Below, piece by piece: positions 1-8,580 of a stretch of 39,934 nucleotides of DNA. The first letter of the stretch is position 1; each line of letters opens with the position of its first letter. Below the pieces are notes generated by a model that was given only the letters and a program-made list of their open reading frames with translations, made no database searches and had not been told where the DNA came from. This stretch comes from Lachnospiraceae bacterium Zagget3 (GTDB taxonomy: Bacteria; Bacillota_A; Clostridia; Lachnospirales; Lachnospiraceae). The stretch is taken from positions 83,949-123,882 of the forward strand of contig MSHE01000008.1 in NCBI GenBank assembly GCA_001941025.1, given 5' to 3'. The position numbers and the translations under genes are program-made.

Positions 1-135
1 CGTTGTTCTGCTCTTCGTTGTTCTGTTCTTCGTTATTCTGTTCTTCGGCCGCCTCTTCGGTCTGCTCTTCGGCCGCCTCTTCGGTAGCCTCTTCGGTCTG
101 CTCTTCGGCTGCCTCTTCGGTCTCCTCTGCGACCG
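1..135 (-). repeat. Degenerate short tandem repeats coding a Glu-rich tail
   Basis: The plus strand shows repeated blocks built on ctcttcg, read on the minus strand as GAA-GAG runs. The coded units are (A/T)EE, EEQ and, at the edge, three copies of EEQNN. The array continues beyond base 1, so its length is unknown. Such arrays commonly vary in copy number between strains. Confidence 0.7.
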
Positions 136-691
136 CTTCTTCGGTCTCTGGTTCGACATAAGGCGTCAGGTTGGCGAGGCTGACGGTCCCGCTCTGTGTC
201 ACATAGAACCCTGCGCGGAGATTGACATTGCCTGTGGGGATCTCTATCGTGAGCGTGGGGGTTTCTTCCTCAGACTCCACATCCCTCGTGGGGTAGATGG
301 CAATCGATTCATAGTTGTCGGAGAGTTTGATCACGACATCCGATTCGGCAATCGGATTGCCGGCCTCATCCGTGACGGAGCAGAAAAGAGTCGTATTGCA
401 GGGAAGCGTAAAGGCCTCCATGTCTCCGTTTTCATCCGTTGTACCGGAAAAGGAAAGTGTTTCGTCTTCATAAAAAGCGACATTGACATCCGGCAGTTTA
501 TTTCCTTCCGCGTCATACCAGACGCTGTGAAAGAGCACCGTTCCTTCGGCGAGGTTTTCTTCCTCCACCGCCTCTTCGACCGGCACTTCCTCTTCATTGA
601 TGGTCGTGACATCCGCGTTGCATCCGCTCAAACACAACATGCTGCCCGCGGCCAGCATAGCAAGCAGGGGCAAGGTTATTTTTGCCTTCAT
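1..691 (-). CDS. Partial secreted lipoprotein with Glu-rich tail (C-terminus off the left edge)
   Basis: Read from an ATG at 691, the frame stays open to the window edge, giving about 230 residues without a stop. The start is preceded by AAGGAG. Residues 1-23 form a hydrophobic lipoprotein signal ending in the lipobox LSGC, with Cys24 as the predicted lipid-modified residue. Residues about 48-110 look like a small beta-sandwich of the Cna-B/carboxypeptidase-regulatory type (LPDVNVAFYEDE, then TTDENGD), and a second short beta-rich part follows. From about residue 185 the protein becomes a low-complexity acidic tail of TEEA, EEQ and finally EEQNN units. Seen: signal, lipobox and repeats. Inferred: an outer-face lipoprotein whose tail spans the wall as a spacer. 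The function is unknown. It is transcribed divergently from the SH3b protein gene, which has a similar Glu/Ala-rich linker. Confidence 0.8.
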   Translation of the reverse strand, partial: MKAKITLPLLAMLAAGSMLCLSGCNADVTTINEEEVPVEEAVEEENLAEGTVLFHSVWYDAEGNKLPDVNVAFYEDETLSFSGTTDENGDMEAFTLPCNTTLFCSVTDEAGNPIAESDVVIKLSDNYESIAIYPTRDVESEEETPTLTIEIPTGNVNLRAGFYVTQSGTVSLANLTPYVEPETEEAVAEETEEAAEEQTEEATEEAAEEQTEEAAEEQNNEEQNNEEQNN

Positions 692-724
692 ATAAAAGAC
701 TCCTTTCCAAATCGGTCTTTCCCT

Positions 725-753
725 ATCATGCCGCAAAACGACTCATAATGCAA
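725..753 (-). promoter_or_regulatory. Candidate sigma-A promoter for the lipoprotein gene
   Basis: On the minus strand TTGCAT (748-753) and CATGAT (725-730) are separated by 17 bases, 34 bases upstream of the ATG at 691. The -10 box is imperfect (CATGAT), so the call is tentative. Confidence 0.4.
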
Positions 754-818
754 GGGAAATTAGAAAATTTTTACAATCTGTTTTTCGTTTTTTGCATTTT
801 GATTTTCATTTTCCGCGG

Positions 819-847
819 TTGCTTTTTAGGGGAGTTCCGACTATAAT
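819..847 (+). promoter_or_regulatory. Sigma-A promoter for the SH3b-clpC-radA unit
   Basis: TTGCTT (819-824) and a perfect TATAAT (842-847) lie 17 bases apart. Transcription would begin near 854, leaving a leader of about 75 bases before the start at 929. I saw no CtsR heptad repeat (GGTCAAA type) and no CIRCE element around it. Confidence 0.7.
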
Positions 848-928
848 AAAAACAGTATGAGCACCTAAAAGTACGGAATTCCACTTGCGGTCGGAATCGG
901 TGTGGCAAACGAAAGATTGGAGAAGATA

Positions 929-2374
929 ATGAAAAGGAGACATTCTTTCAAAAGAGCAGTGATGATCTTATCAACAGCAGCCGTCTTTATGGGAACCGGG
1001 GTTTTCGGAACGGCGATTACGGCATGGGCGTACCCGAGTGACGGCACTATCACTGCCGATGGCATTAACGTGCGATCCTCCGCGGTGGACGGGGATGCGC
1101 TCGACACGCTGGCGGCCGGCAAGGAAGTGACCGTCCTGGACTCCACAACCGGTTCGGACGGCAATGAATGGTATCAGATTGAGTATACTTCGGCCGGAGA
1201 GACCTTCAGCGGCTGGGTGCGCAGCGATCTGGTCGATGTCGAGGACACCGATGCGGAGGCGGAAGAGGCCGAGGCGGAGGCGGAGCAGGCAGAAGAGGAA
1301 GCCGAACAGGCAGCTGAAGATGCGGAGGCTGCCGAGCAGGAAGCTGCCGAGGCGGAGGCGGAAGCCGAGCAGGCAGAGGAAGAGACGCAGCCCGCCGAGA
1401 CTGACACACAGGCGATCACACTTGCGGTCTCGGATTCGATTCCGGTCGACATCCTTCCGGAAGGGTTTCAGCAGACGACCGTAAGCTATGAGGGGCGAGA
1501 CGTGGCGGCGCTTGAGATGGAAAACGCCGAAGTCTACCTGCTCTACATGGAGGACACTTCCCATCAGACGGACGGGCGGCTTGTTGTCTACGATCTGGCA
1601 AAGTCCGAACTCATTCCGTATATCAGTTTTCCGACAGACGACGGCTTTATCCTGTTGCTCAACATACCTGACGCGGAGCTTTCCACCGTATCGGACCGGT
1701 TCGCGAAGACGGTTTGCGAATTTGACACCGGGACAATGGACGCGCTGCAGATGACGCAGAAGGATTCCGTCATATCCGAGAGCGCGAACCTTACGGACTT
1801 CTATTATATGTATGGTGTCAACCGTGACGGAAGTTACGGGTGGTACACCTATAACGCTCCCGAGGGAACCATTGAGGAGAGCATCCTCAGCATGCATTAC
1901 AACCTGAACGGCACGTCGGTGGATGTCGAGGAGAAAAGCTCCAGCTTTTCTCTGGATTCCCTGTCCATGATCGTGATCGTGGGCATCATTGTAATCTTCC
2001 TGCTGCTGCTGATCCTCGTGATCATCTTCGGCGTCCGTTACCGTCAGCTTGCCAAAGCGATGGACGTAAGGAGAGAGCGGAACGGCGGCCGTTATGAGGA
2101 ACCGGATTCCTCCGGATCGGGCGCGCAGGGTGACGCCGGATATGGTGACAGCTACGAAAGCCGCGCAAGTTCCTATGATTCTCCGATGGAGCCCCTGCAA
2201 ACGGAGCAGGACGCGAAGCCGGTTGAAACGCCGACTCCGCAGCCGAGTGAAGCACCGACTCCGCAGCCGGATAAAACACCGACTCCACAACCGGAGGAAG
2301 CGCCGGCGCAAAGAACGGATGACACGGTGAAAGGCACACCGGATCCCGAGGATGACGATCTGGAATTTCTGTAA
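929..2374 (+). CDS. Membrane-anchored SH3b-domain protein with acidic linker
   Basis: A protein of 481 residues. I chose ATG 929 over an in-frame GTG at 902 because GGAGAAG stands just upstream and it opens directly on a signal-like N-terminus (basic MKRRHSFKR, hydrophobic stretch, AWA before Tyr35). Residues about 36-104 fit a bacterial SH3 (SH3b) domain: the segment from TADGINVRSS to GWVRSDLV has the typical pattern. Residues about 108-155 are almost only Ala, Glu and Gln, probably an extended or helical spacer. A beta-rich region of about 180 residues follows, then one strong membrane helix (about 345-368) and a hydrophilic tail with three PTPQP units (about 432-458). Inference: an extracellular SH3b head that may bind peptidoglycan, with a cytoplasmic tail. 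The end lies 19 bases before clpC, so the two are probably co-transcribed. The partner and function are unknown. Confidence 0.85.
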   Translation: MKRRHSFKRAVMILSTAAVFMGTGVFGTAITAWAYPSDGTITADGINVRSSAVDGDALDTLAAGKEVTVLDSTTGSDGNEWYQIEYTSAGETFSGWVRSDLVDVEDTDAEAEEAEAEAEQAEEEAEQAAEDAEAAEQEAAEAEAEAEQAEEETQPAETDTQAITLAVSDSIPVDILPEGFQQTTVSYEGRDVAALEMENAEVYLLYMEDTSHQTDGRLVVYDLAKSELIPYISFPTDDGFILLLNIPDAELSTVSDRFAKTVCEFDTGTMDALQMTQKDSVISESANLTDFYYMYGVNRDGSYGWYTYNAPEGTIEESILSMHYNLNGTSVDVEEKSSSFSLDSLSMIVIVGIIVIFLLLLILVIIFGVRYRQLAKAMDVRRERNGGRYEEPDSSGSGAQGDAGYGDSYESRASSYDSPMEPLQTEQDAKPVETPTPQPSEAPTPQPDKTPTPQPEEAPAQRTDDTVKGTPDPEDDDLEFL

Positions 2375-2393
2375 ACGATAGAGAAAGGATTTT

Positions 2394-4835
2394 ATGCAAT
2401 TTCAAGCATTTTCCAAACAGGCAAAACAGGTTCTGCGCTATGCGCAGAACCTTGCTAAATCCGACGGTTTAAGCGCGTTCGGAACGGAATATCTCCTGCT
2501 CGGCATGATGAGGGAAAAAAGCGGCCTGGCGGGGCAGCTTCTGCGCGCGCAGCCGATCAATGAAAAAATGGTGCGCCGCATGATCAGCGAGTTGACGCTG
2601 CCGCGCGCGACCTCAGAGGACGCCCAGCCGCAGATGATGCCGGAATGCGAGGCGGTCCTCACGCGGGCGGAAGAGCTTGCCGGACAGTATGAGAGCGCGG
2701 GCGTCGGCACGGAGCACATTCTGCTGGCCATTCTGGAGGATAAAGACTGCGCGGCGGCGCAGATTTTGGCGATCCTGGGTTTAAACGCAGGCTATATCAT
2801 CGCGGATATCATGGAGGCGATGGGAAAGTCCGCGGAGTATGCCAAGGTAAAAAAGAATTCTTCCGGCAAAGACGGGGAGAACGCTTCCCTGCTGGAAAAG
2901 TTTTCCTATGATCTGACCGAACGGGCGCGGAAGGGTGAACTGGATCCGTTGATCGGCCGCGAAGCGGAGCTTCGCCGGATCATCCAGATCATAAGCCGCA
3001 GGAGCAAAAACAATCCCTGTCTCATCGGCGAGTCGGGTGTGGGCAAGACCGCGATCGTGGAAGGCCTCGCGCAGCGCGTGGCGGCGGGAGAGGTGCCGGA
3101 TTATTTGAAGGGCCGGAGGATCCTTGCGCTCGATGTCCCGGGTATGGTAGCCGGAACGAAGTACCGCGGGGAGTTTGAAGAGAGGATGAAGGGCATTTTG
3201 CGCGAGATCGAAGGCGCGAAGGATGTGCTTCTTTTTATTGATGAGCTGCACACGATCATCGGTGCCGGCGGCGCGGAGGGCGCGTTGGACGCGGCCAACA
3301 TCTTAAAGCCGGCGCTCTCGAGGGGAAACATTCAGATCATCGGTGCCACGACGGTACAGGAGTATCGAAAATACATTGAAAAGGACGCCGCGCTTGAACG
3401 GCGCTTCGCGTCCGTGCTCGTGGAGGAGCCGGACATCGAGGAGACCGTACAGATCCTCACGGGCCTTAGGGAACGCTATGAGGATCATCATCACGTTGTG
3501 ATCACGGACGAAGGCATTCGCGCGGCGTCGGAGCTTGCGGCGCGCTATGTAAGCGACCGGTTTTTGCCGGATAAGGCCATCGATCTCATGGATGAGGCGG
3601 CCTCGAAGGTGCATTTGCGGACCGCCGCCTATCCGCCGGAAGTTCTGGAATACCGGGAACGTCTTGAGGAATTAAAAGCGGAATTGGAGGAGGCGCTCTC
3701 GGCCGGTCAGATCGAAGAGGCCTCACGAATCAATGCCGAAAGAGAAACGCTGCAGGAATCTTACGAGCAGGCCCTGCGGAAATACGAACAGAGACAAAAA
3801 CGCAGAAAATTGCAGGTTACGGAGAACGAGGTGGCAGATGTCGTATCCGAGTGGACCCTGATTCCGGTAAAACGCCTGACGGAGAGTGAGACTTCCCGTT
3901 TAAAGCGTATGGAGTCCGCGCTTCACAAGCGTGTGATCGCGCAGGATGAAGCGGTGTCGGCTGTCTCGCGGGCAGTGCGCCGCGGGAGGGTAGGACTAAA
4001 GGATCCGACCCGGCCGATCGGATCGTTCCTCTTCCTGGGGCCCACGGGCGTCGGCAAGACCGAGGTGTCAAAGGCATTGGCGCGGGAGGTCTTCGGAACG
4101 GAGGATGCCATGATCCGTGTGGATATGTCCGAATATATGGAGAAGCACAGCGTTTCCAAGATGATCGGATCGCCGCCCGGCTATGTGGGCTATGACGAGG
4201 GTGGACAGCTCAGCGAGCAGGTAAGGCGCCACCCGTATTCGGTCGTCCTGTTTGACGAGATTGAAAAGGCCCATCCGGACGTGTTCAACATTCTGCTCCA
4301 GATCCTGGACGACGGCCATGTCACGGATTCCCAGGGGCGCAAGGTGGATTTTAAAAACACGATCCTCATCATGACATCCAACGCGGGCGCGCAGTCCATT
4401 GTCGAACCAAAGAAGCTTGGCTTTACGGCCGTGGAGGATGAACGGGAAGATTACGAGCGCATGAAAGATTCCGTGATGGGGGAAGTGCGTCGGATCTTCA
4501 AGCCGGAATTCTTAAATCGGATTGACGAGATCATCGTGTTCCACGCGCTCACAAAGGCGCACATGAAACAGATCGTTACGCTGATGACGCGGGAGCTTGC
4601 CGATCGCTGTGAGAGACAGATGGGGATCCGCCTTTCGGTGCGCGATTCCGTAAAAAAACATATCGTGGAGAAAGCGTACGATCCCAAATACGGAGCCCGG
4701 CCGCTTCGCCGCGCGATCCAGACGGATCTGGAGGACGCGCTGGCGGACGAGATCCTCGCCGGGCGCGTGAAGCGTGGGGACGCGGTCGCGGTCACACTCT
4801 CCATGGGGGAGATACAATTCCATGCCCAAGAGTAA
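2394..4835 (+). CDS. clpC: ATP-dependent unfoldase ClpC (HSP100/Clp family)
   Basis: 813 residues, normal for ClpC. An N-terminal Clp repeat domain (about 1-145) precedes two AAA+ modules: Walker A GESGVGKT near residue 212 with Walker B LLFIDELHT, and GPTGVGKT near 549 with VVLFDEIEKAH. A UVR-like coiled middle region (about 420-470) separates them, as in ClpC rather than ClpA. The LGF tripeptide near 674 is the usual ClpP-docking loop, so it should feed substrates to ClpP in the cytoplasm. In Bacillus the gene follows ctsR-mcsA-mcsB; here those three are absent directly upstream and an SH3b membrane protein takes their place. The last bases overlap the radA start by 14. The start ATG has AAAGGA upstream. 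Identification is very secure; regulation by McsB or CtsR cannot be judged from this window. Confidence 0.97.
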   Translation: MQFQAFSKQAKQVLRYAQNLAKSDGLSAFGTEYLLLGMMREKSGLAGQLLRAQPINEKMVRRMISELTLPRATSEDAQPQMMPECEAVLTRAEELAGQYESAGVGTEHILLAILEDKDCAAAQILAILGLNAGYIIADIMEAMGKSAEYAKVKKNSSGKDGENASLLEKFSYDLTERARKGELDPLIGREAELRRIIQIISRRSKNNPCLIGESGVGKTAIVEGLAQRVAAGEVPDYLKGRRILALDVPGMVAGTKYRGEFEERMKGILREIEGAKDVLLFIDELHTIIGAGGAEGALDAANILKPALSRGNIQIIGATTVQEYRKYIEKDAALERRFASVLVEEPDIEETVQILTGLRERYEDHHHVVITDEGIRAASELAARYVSDRFLPDKAIDLMDEAASKVHLRTAAYPPEVLEYRERLEELKAELEEALSAGQIEEASRINAERETLQESYEQALRKYEQRQKRRKLQVTENEVADVVSEWTLIPVKRLTESETSRLKRMESALHKRVIAQDEAVSAVSRAVRRGRVGLKDPTRPIGSFLFLGPTGVGKTEVSKALAREVFGTEDAMIRVDMSEYMEKHSVSKMIGSPPGYVGYDEGGQLSEQVRRHPYSVVLFDEIEKAHPDVFNILLQILDDGHVTDSQGRKVDFKNTILIMTSNAGAQSIVEPKKLGFTAVEDEREDYERMKDSVMGEVRRIFKPEFLNRIDEIIVFHALTKAHMKQIVTLMTRELADRCERQMGIRLSVRDSVKKHIVEKAYDPKYGARPLRRAIQTDLEDALADEILAGRVKRGDAVAVTLSMGEIQFHAQE

Positions 4836-6204
4836 AAGCACAGTATTTTTCTGCCAGGAATGTGGATATGAGTCGCCAAAGTGGATGGGGCAGTGTCCCG
4901 CCTGCAAGGCGTGGAACAGCTTTGTCGAGGAGCCCGCGGCACCGAAGAGCATGGGCGGCGCGGGGTCGGCCGGAGCCCGCGCGGTACGCGGAGAAGCGCC
5001 GGCACCGGTGACCTTGTCGCAGGTCGCGACGCGTGACGAGGAGCGCTTTTCGACCGGGATGGCGGAGCTCGACCGCGTGCTCGGAGGAGGGATCGTACCC
5101 GGTTCCCTTGTGCTGGTGGGCGGCGATCCGGGCATTGGGAAGTCGACGATCCTGCTGCAGGTGTGCCGCAATCTGGCTGAAGCGGGCAGGGAGGTTCTCT
5201 ACATTTCGGGGGAGGAATCCCTGCAGCAGATCAAGATCCGGGCGGAACGGATCGGCGAATTTTCCGAGCGGCTCTCGCTTCTTTGCGAAACCAATCTGGA
5301 CGACATCGCGGCAATCCTGGAACGGGTGAGGCCGCAGGTGGCCGTCATCGATTCCATTCAGACGATGTACAGTGAAGAGGTCTCCTCCGCGCCGGGGAGT
5401 GTTTCCCAGGTGCGTCAGGCGACCGCTCTGTTTTTACAGATGGCAAAGTCTCTGGATATCACGATCTTCCTCGTCGGACATGTGACGAAAGAGGGGGTTG
5501 TGGCCGGACCACGGGTATTGGAGCATATGGTCGATACAGTGCTGTACTTCGAGGGCGACCGCAACGCGGCGTACCGCGTGCTGCGCGGGGTGAAGAACCG
5601 CTTTGGTTCGACCAACGAGATCGGTGTGTTCGAGATGTGTGCCGAGGGGCTCATCGAAGTGCCGAATCCGTCGGAGTATATGCTCAGCGGAAAGCCGGAG
5701 GGCGCTTCCGGCTCTGTCGTGGCCTGTTCCGTCGAGGGGACGAGGCCCATCCTTGTGGAGATTCAGGCGCTCGTGTGCAAGACGAGCTTTGGGCTGCCGC
5801 GCCGGACGGCCGCGGGAGCGGATCTGAACCGGGTCAATCTCCTCGCAGCGGTGCTCGAAAAGCGCGCGGGGATCCCGATGTCTTCGTGCGATGTCTATGT
5901 CAACATCGCGGGCGGCGTCCGGATGAACGAGCCGGCCATCGACCTGGGGATCGTGCTGGCCATCGCCTCCAGCTATAAGGAAGTTCCCATCCCTGAGAAA
6001 ACGATCTGCTTTGGCGAGGTGGGGCTTTCCGGTGAGGTGCGCGCTGTCTCCATGGCGCCCCAGCGGGTACAGGAGGCCAAAAAACTCGGCTTTACCGAAT
6101 GCATCCTGCCGCGCGTGTGTGTCAACGAGTCGCTGCCGCGCGACGGGATCACGATCACCGGTGTGGCGAATGTCCGCGAGGCCATCGAGCATATTTTGCC
6201 TTGA
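4822..6204 (+). CDS. radA: DNA repair protein RadA
   Basis: 460 residues from ATG 4822, chosen because GGGGGAG lies 11 bases upstream and the protein then begins with the usual MPKSKSTVFFCQECG; a longer in-frame start at 4774 lacks family similarity. Order of parts: four-cysteine zinc finger (CQEC and CPAC, residues about 10-27), RecA-like ATPase core with Walker A GDPGIGKST near 98, the RadA-specific KNRFG motif near residue 257, and a C-terminal Lon-protease-like domain without a visible Ser-Lys catalytic dyad. RadA is a branch-migration helicase that processes recombination intermediates alongside RecA. The clpC-radA order is common in Firmicutes, often followed by disA; here disA is missing and a tRNA gene follows. 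The gene overlaps clpC by 14 bases, suggesting translational coupling. Confidence 0.97.
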   Translation: MPKSKSTVFFCQECGYESPKWMGQCPACKAWNSFVEEPAAPKSMGGAGSAGARAVRGEAPAPVTLSQVATRDEERFSTGMAELDRVLGGGIVPGSLVLVGGDPGIGKSTILLQVCRNLAEAGREVLYISGEESLQQIKIRAERIGEFSERLSLLCETNLDDIAAILERVRPQVAVIDSIQTMYSEEVSSAPGSVSQVRQATALFLQMAKSLDITIFLVGHVTKEGVVAGPRVLEHMVDTVLYFEGDRNAAYRVLRGVKNRFGSTNEIGVFEMCAEGLIEVPNPSEYMLSGKPEGASGSVVACSVEGTRPILVEIQALVCKTSFGLPRRTAAGADLNRVNLLAAVLEKRAGIPMSSCDVYVNIAGGVRMNEPAIDLGIVLAIASSYKEVPIPEKTICFGEVGLSGEVRAVSMAPQRVQEAKKLGFTECILPRVCVNESLPRDGITITGVANVREAIEHILP

Positions 6205-6229
6205 CTTCCACCCGGGCAGATGATACGAT
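6201..6229 (+). promoter_or_regulatory. Promoter of tRNA-Trp overlapping the radA stop codon
   Basis: TTGACT (6201-6206) and TACGAT (6224-6229) are 17 bases apart. The -35 box contains the radA stop codon (6202-6204). Transcription would start near 6236, 20 bases before the tRNA. Confidence 0.6.
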
Positions 6230-6255
6230 GAGAGCGCCGCACCAGCGGCGAATTC

Positions 6256-6326
6256 AGGGGAATCATACAACGGCAGTATGACGGTCTCCAAAACCGTTCA
6301 TGGGGGTTCGAATCCCTCTTCCCCTG
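6256..6326 (+). tRNA. trnW: tRNA-Trp (anticodon CCA)
   Basis: A full cloverleaf can be drawn. The acceptor stem is AGGGGAA (6256-6262) with TTCCCCT (6319-6325). The D arm is ATAC/GTAT with GG in the loop. The anticodon stem ACGGT/ACCGT carries loop CTCCAAA, so the anticodon is CCA (6288-6290). The T arm is GGGGG/CCCTC with the TTCGAAT loop. The discriminator base is G6326. The 3' CCA is not encoded. It decodes UGG. The gene stands alone between radA and a serine recombinase gene. Confidence 0.95.
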
Positions 6327-6329
6327 CGC

Positions 6330-6370
6330 AGGGAGCACATCCCTAAAATTTCTTATGTGCGTTTCGCACA
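6330..6370 (+). terminator. Two small hairpins downstream of tRNA-Trp, possible terminator
   Basis: AGGGA/TCCCT (6330-6344, loop GCACA) and TGTGCG/CGCACA (6356-6370, loop TTT) follow the tRNA. Neither has a solid T tract, although the DNA after them is AT-rich. They may serve as weak terminators or 3' processing signals. Confidence 0.35.
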
Positions 6371-6438
6371 GAATTTCCTAATTACTTTTACAATTTATCG
6401 AGTTAGAAAAATACGACTGACCGTTCTGCGATTCATGA

Positions 6439-7044
<606 letters not shown>

Positions 7045-7071
7045 GGATATAGGGAACACCACGGAACGCAC

Positions 7072-7100
7072 TTGACAGAAAGAAGTAAGACGCATATAAT
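7072..7100 (+). promoter_or_regulatory. Perfect consensus sigma-A promoter of the ATPase gene
   Basis: TTGACA (7072-7077), 17 bases, TATAAT (7095-7100): both boxes and the spacer match the consensus exactly. This is the strongest promoter sequence in the window, and it drives a gene of no known housekeeping role. Confidence 0.85.
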
Positions 7101-7130
7101 AGACTCATAAGTTATTAACTCGTGAGTCTA
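7100..7130 (+). repeat. 31-base palindrome over the transcription start, operator or recombination site
   Basis: TAGACTCA (7100-7107) mirrors TGAGTCTA (7123-7130), and AGTTA (7110-7114) mirrors TAACT (7116-7120) around a single central T; only TA against CG breaks the symmetry. The dyad begins in the last base of the -10 box and covers the expected start of transcription. That position fits a repressor operator; its size also fits a resolvase-type dimer site. Confidence 0.75.
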
Positions 7131-7150
7131 TTGTTGTTGCGGGGGTTTGC

Positions 7151-8563
7151 ATGGCAGTGTTCTATTGTCGCGAAGAAGAACTGCATACGATGAATCAACG
7201 CTATCAAAAAGGAAAATTTGAATGCGTGATCGTGTATGGGCGCCGAAGAGTGGGAAAGACTGCCCTGATCAATGAATTCTGCAAAGACAAGCCAACGGTC
7301 TTTTTTTCGGCGCTGGATGCGCCTTCGTCGGAAAATATGGAATCCCTGTCGCGAGCGATCGATCTGTTTCGGAATCCTTCCGGGGAGGCGGCACCCGTCT
7401 ATCAGAATTATGAAGACGCATTGGACGCGATCACCGCATTGTCTTCGGAACAGCGTTTGGTATTTGTGATCGACGAATATCCCTATCTTGCCAAGGCAGA
7501 GCATTCCATCTCTTCCCGGCTGCAGAACCGGATTGACCAAATATGGCAAAACGGACAGCTCTATCTGATCCTTTGTGGTTCTTCCATGAGTTTTATGGAG
7601 CACCAGGTGCTCGGTTATGAGAGCCCGCTCTACGGGAGACGCACGGCGCAGATTCATCTGAAGGCAATGGATTATCGTGAGATGACGGCCTTTCATCCGG
7701 AGTTCCCTGAGGAGGAGCAGGCGCTTTTATACGGTATTACGGGCGGGGTACCGCATTATATCAACCAATTAAATGTAGAGGAAGATATAGATCGTGCGCT
7801 GTGCGAGAATTTTTTCCATACAGCCGGGTATCTGTATGAAGAACCGGAGAATCTCCTGAAACAGGAATTGCGCGAGCCGGCAGTCTATAATTCCGTGCTG
7901 ACCGCGATCGCGGGCGGCGCCTCCCGGCCGAACGAGATTGCGACTAAGGTCGGTCTGGAGTCTGCCGTATGCGTCAAATATCTTCGCGTGTTGATGGAAT
8001 TAGAGATTCTACAAAAAGAGACACCGGTCACGGAGAAATCCGGAAGAAAGGTTCTTTATAAAATAGAGGATCCGTTTTTTCGCTTTTGGTATCGGTTTGT
8101 TCCGAAAAACGCGTCGGTCATCGGCGCAGGGCGCTTTGCGGATGTCTATGAGCAGGCCGTAAAGCGGTATCTCCCCGATTATATGGGGCTGATCTTTGAA
8201 AAAATGTGCCGGGATTTTCTGCTGCGCTATGCAGGGAAACTGCCAATCCCGCTTGGAGAGCTCGGACAGTGGTGGGGGAGCGATCCAAAGACACGCAGGC
8301 AGGTGCAGATTGATCTCGTTGGGGCTCCCGCGGCGGGAGACGAATATCTGATCGGTTCCTGCAAATATCGCAATGAGCCGGTCGGCATGGAGGAGTTAGA
8401 ATTGCTGAAAAACTATGCGGAAGTGTTCGGAAAGGGCAGCCATTATCATTACTATATCTTTTCAAAAGGCGGGTTTACAAGACATCTCCGCGAAGCGGAA
8501 GCGGGGGGAGAAGTCACTCTGGTTACGTTGCAGGATATGTATGCTGTTTCACAGAAGAGCTAA
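7151..8563 (+). CDS. AAA ATPase with C-terminal DUF234 nuclease-like domain
   Basis: 470 residues. Walker A is GRRRVGKT at residues 30-37, and Walker B is VFVIDEYP near 103-110, followed by a sensor-like LILCGSSMSFME. A winged-helix region lies around residues 255-295 (IATKVGLESAVCVKYLRVL), and the C-terminal part (about 310-460) matches the DUF234 pattern, a PD-(D/E)XK-related fold: IDLVG near 386 and IGSCKYRN near 402. In relatives I recall, the second motif carries an acidic residue before the x-Lys (GECK type); here it is SCK, so nuclease activity is doubtful. The family is widespread in archaea, Thermotogae and anaerobic gut bacteria, with no settled function. It follows a consensus promoter and palindrome. 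Its ribosome binding site is weak (CGGGGG). The end is 17 bases before the hydrolase gene, so the two may share a transcript. Confidence 0.88.
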   Translation: MAVFYCREEELHTMNQRYQKGKFECVIVYGRRRVGKTALINEFCKDKPTVFFSALDAPSSENMESLSRAIDLFRNPSGEAAPVYQNYEDALDAITALSSEQRLVFVIDEYPYLAKAEHSISSRLQNRIDQIWQNGQLYLILCGSSMSFMEHQVLGYESPLYGRRTAQIHLKAMDYREMTAFHPEFPEEEQALLYGITGGVPHYINQLNVEEDIDRALCENFFHTAGYLYEEPENLLKQELREPAVYNSVLTAIAGGASRPNEIATKVGLESAVCVKYLRVLMELEILQKETPVTEKSGRKVLYKIEDPFFRFWYRFVPKNASVIGAGRFADVYEQAVKRYLPDYMGLIFEKMCRDFLLRYAGKLPIPLGELGQWWGSDPKTRRQVQIDLVGAPAAGDEYLIGSCKYRNEPVGMEELELLKNYAEVFGKGSHYHYYIFSKGGFTRHLREAEAGGEVTLVTLQDMYAVSQKS

Positions 8564-8580
8564 GGGAGGCATTTTTGATT

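Noticed and set aside
692..928. CtsR or CIRCE heat-shock operator for clpC
   Set aside because: No GGTCAAA direct repeat or TTAGCACTC/GAGTGCTAA dyad is present in the upstream region.
1251..1400. Repeated gaggcgga-like units resembling a short repeat array
   Set aside because: The units are not equally spaced with unique spacers and are codons of an Ala/Glu-rich spacer; not a CRISPR array.
971..2311. A 446-residue open frame on the minus strand opposite the SH3b protein gene
   Set aside because: It is extremely Arg/Leu/His-rich, has no ribosome binding site and lies wholly opposite a well-supported gene; an antisense shadow of GC-rich codons.
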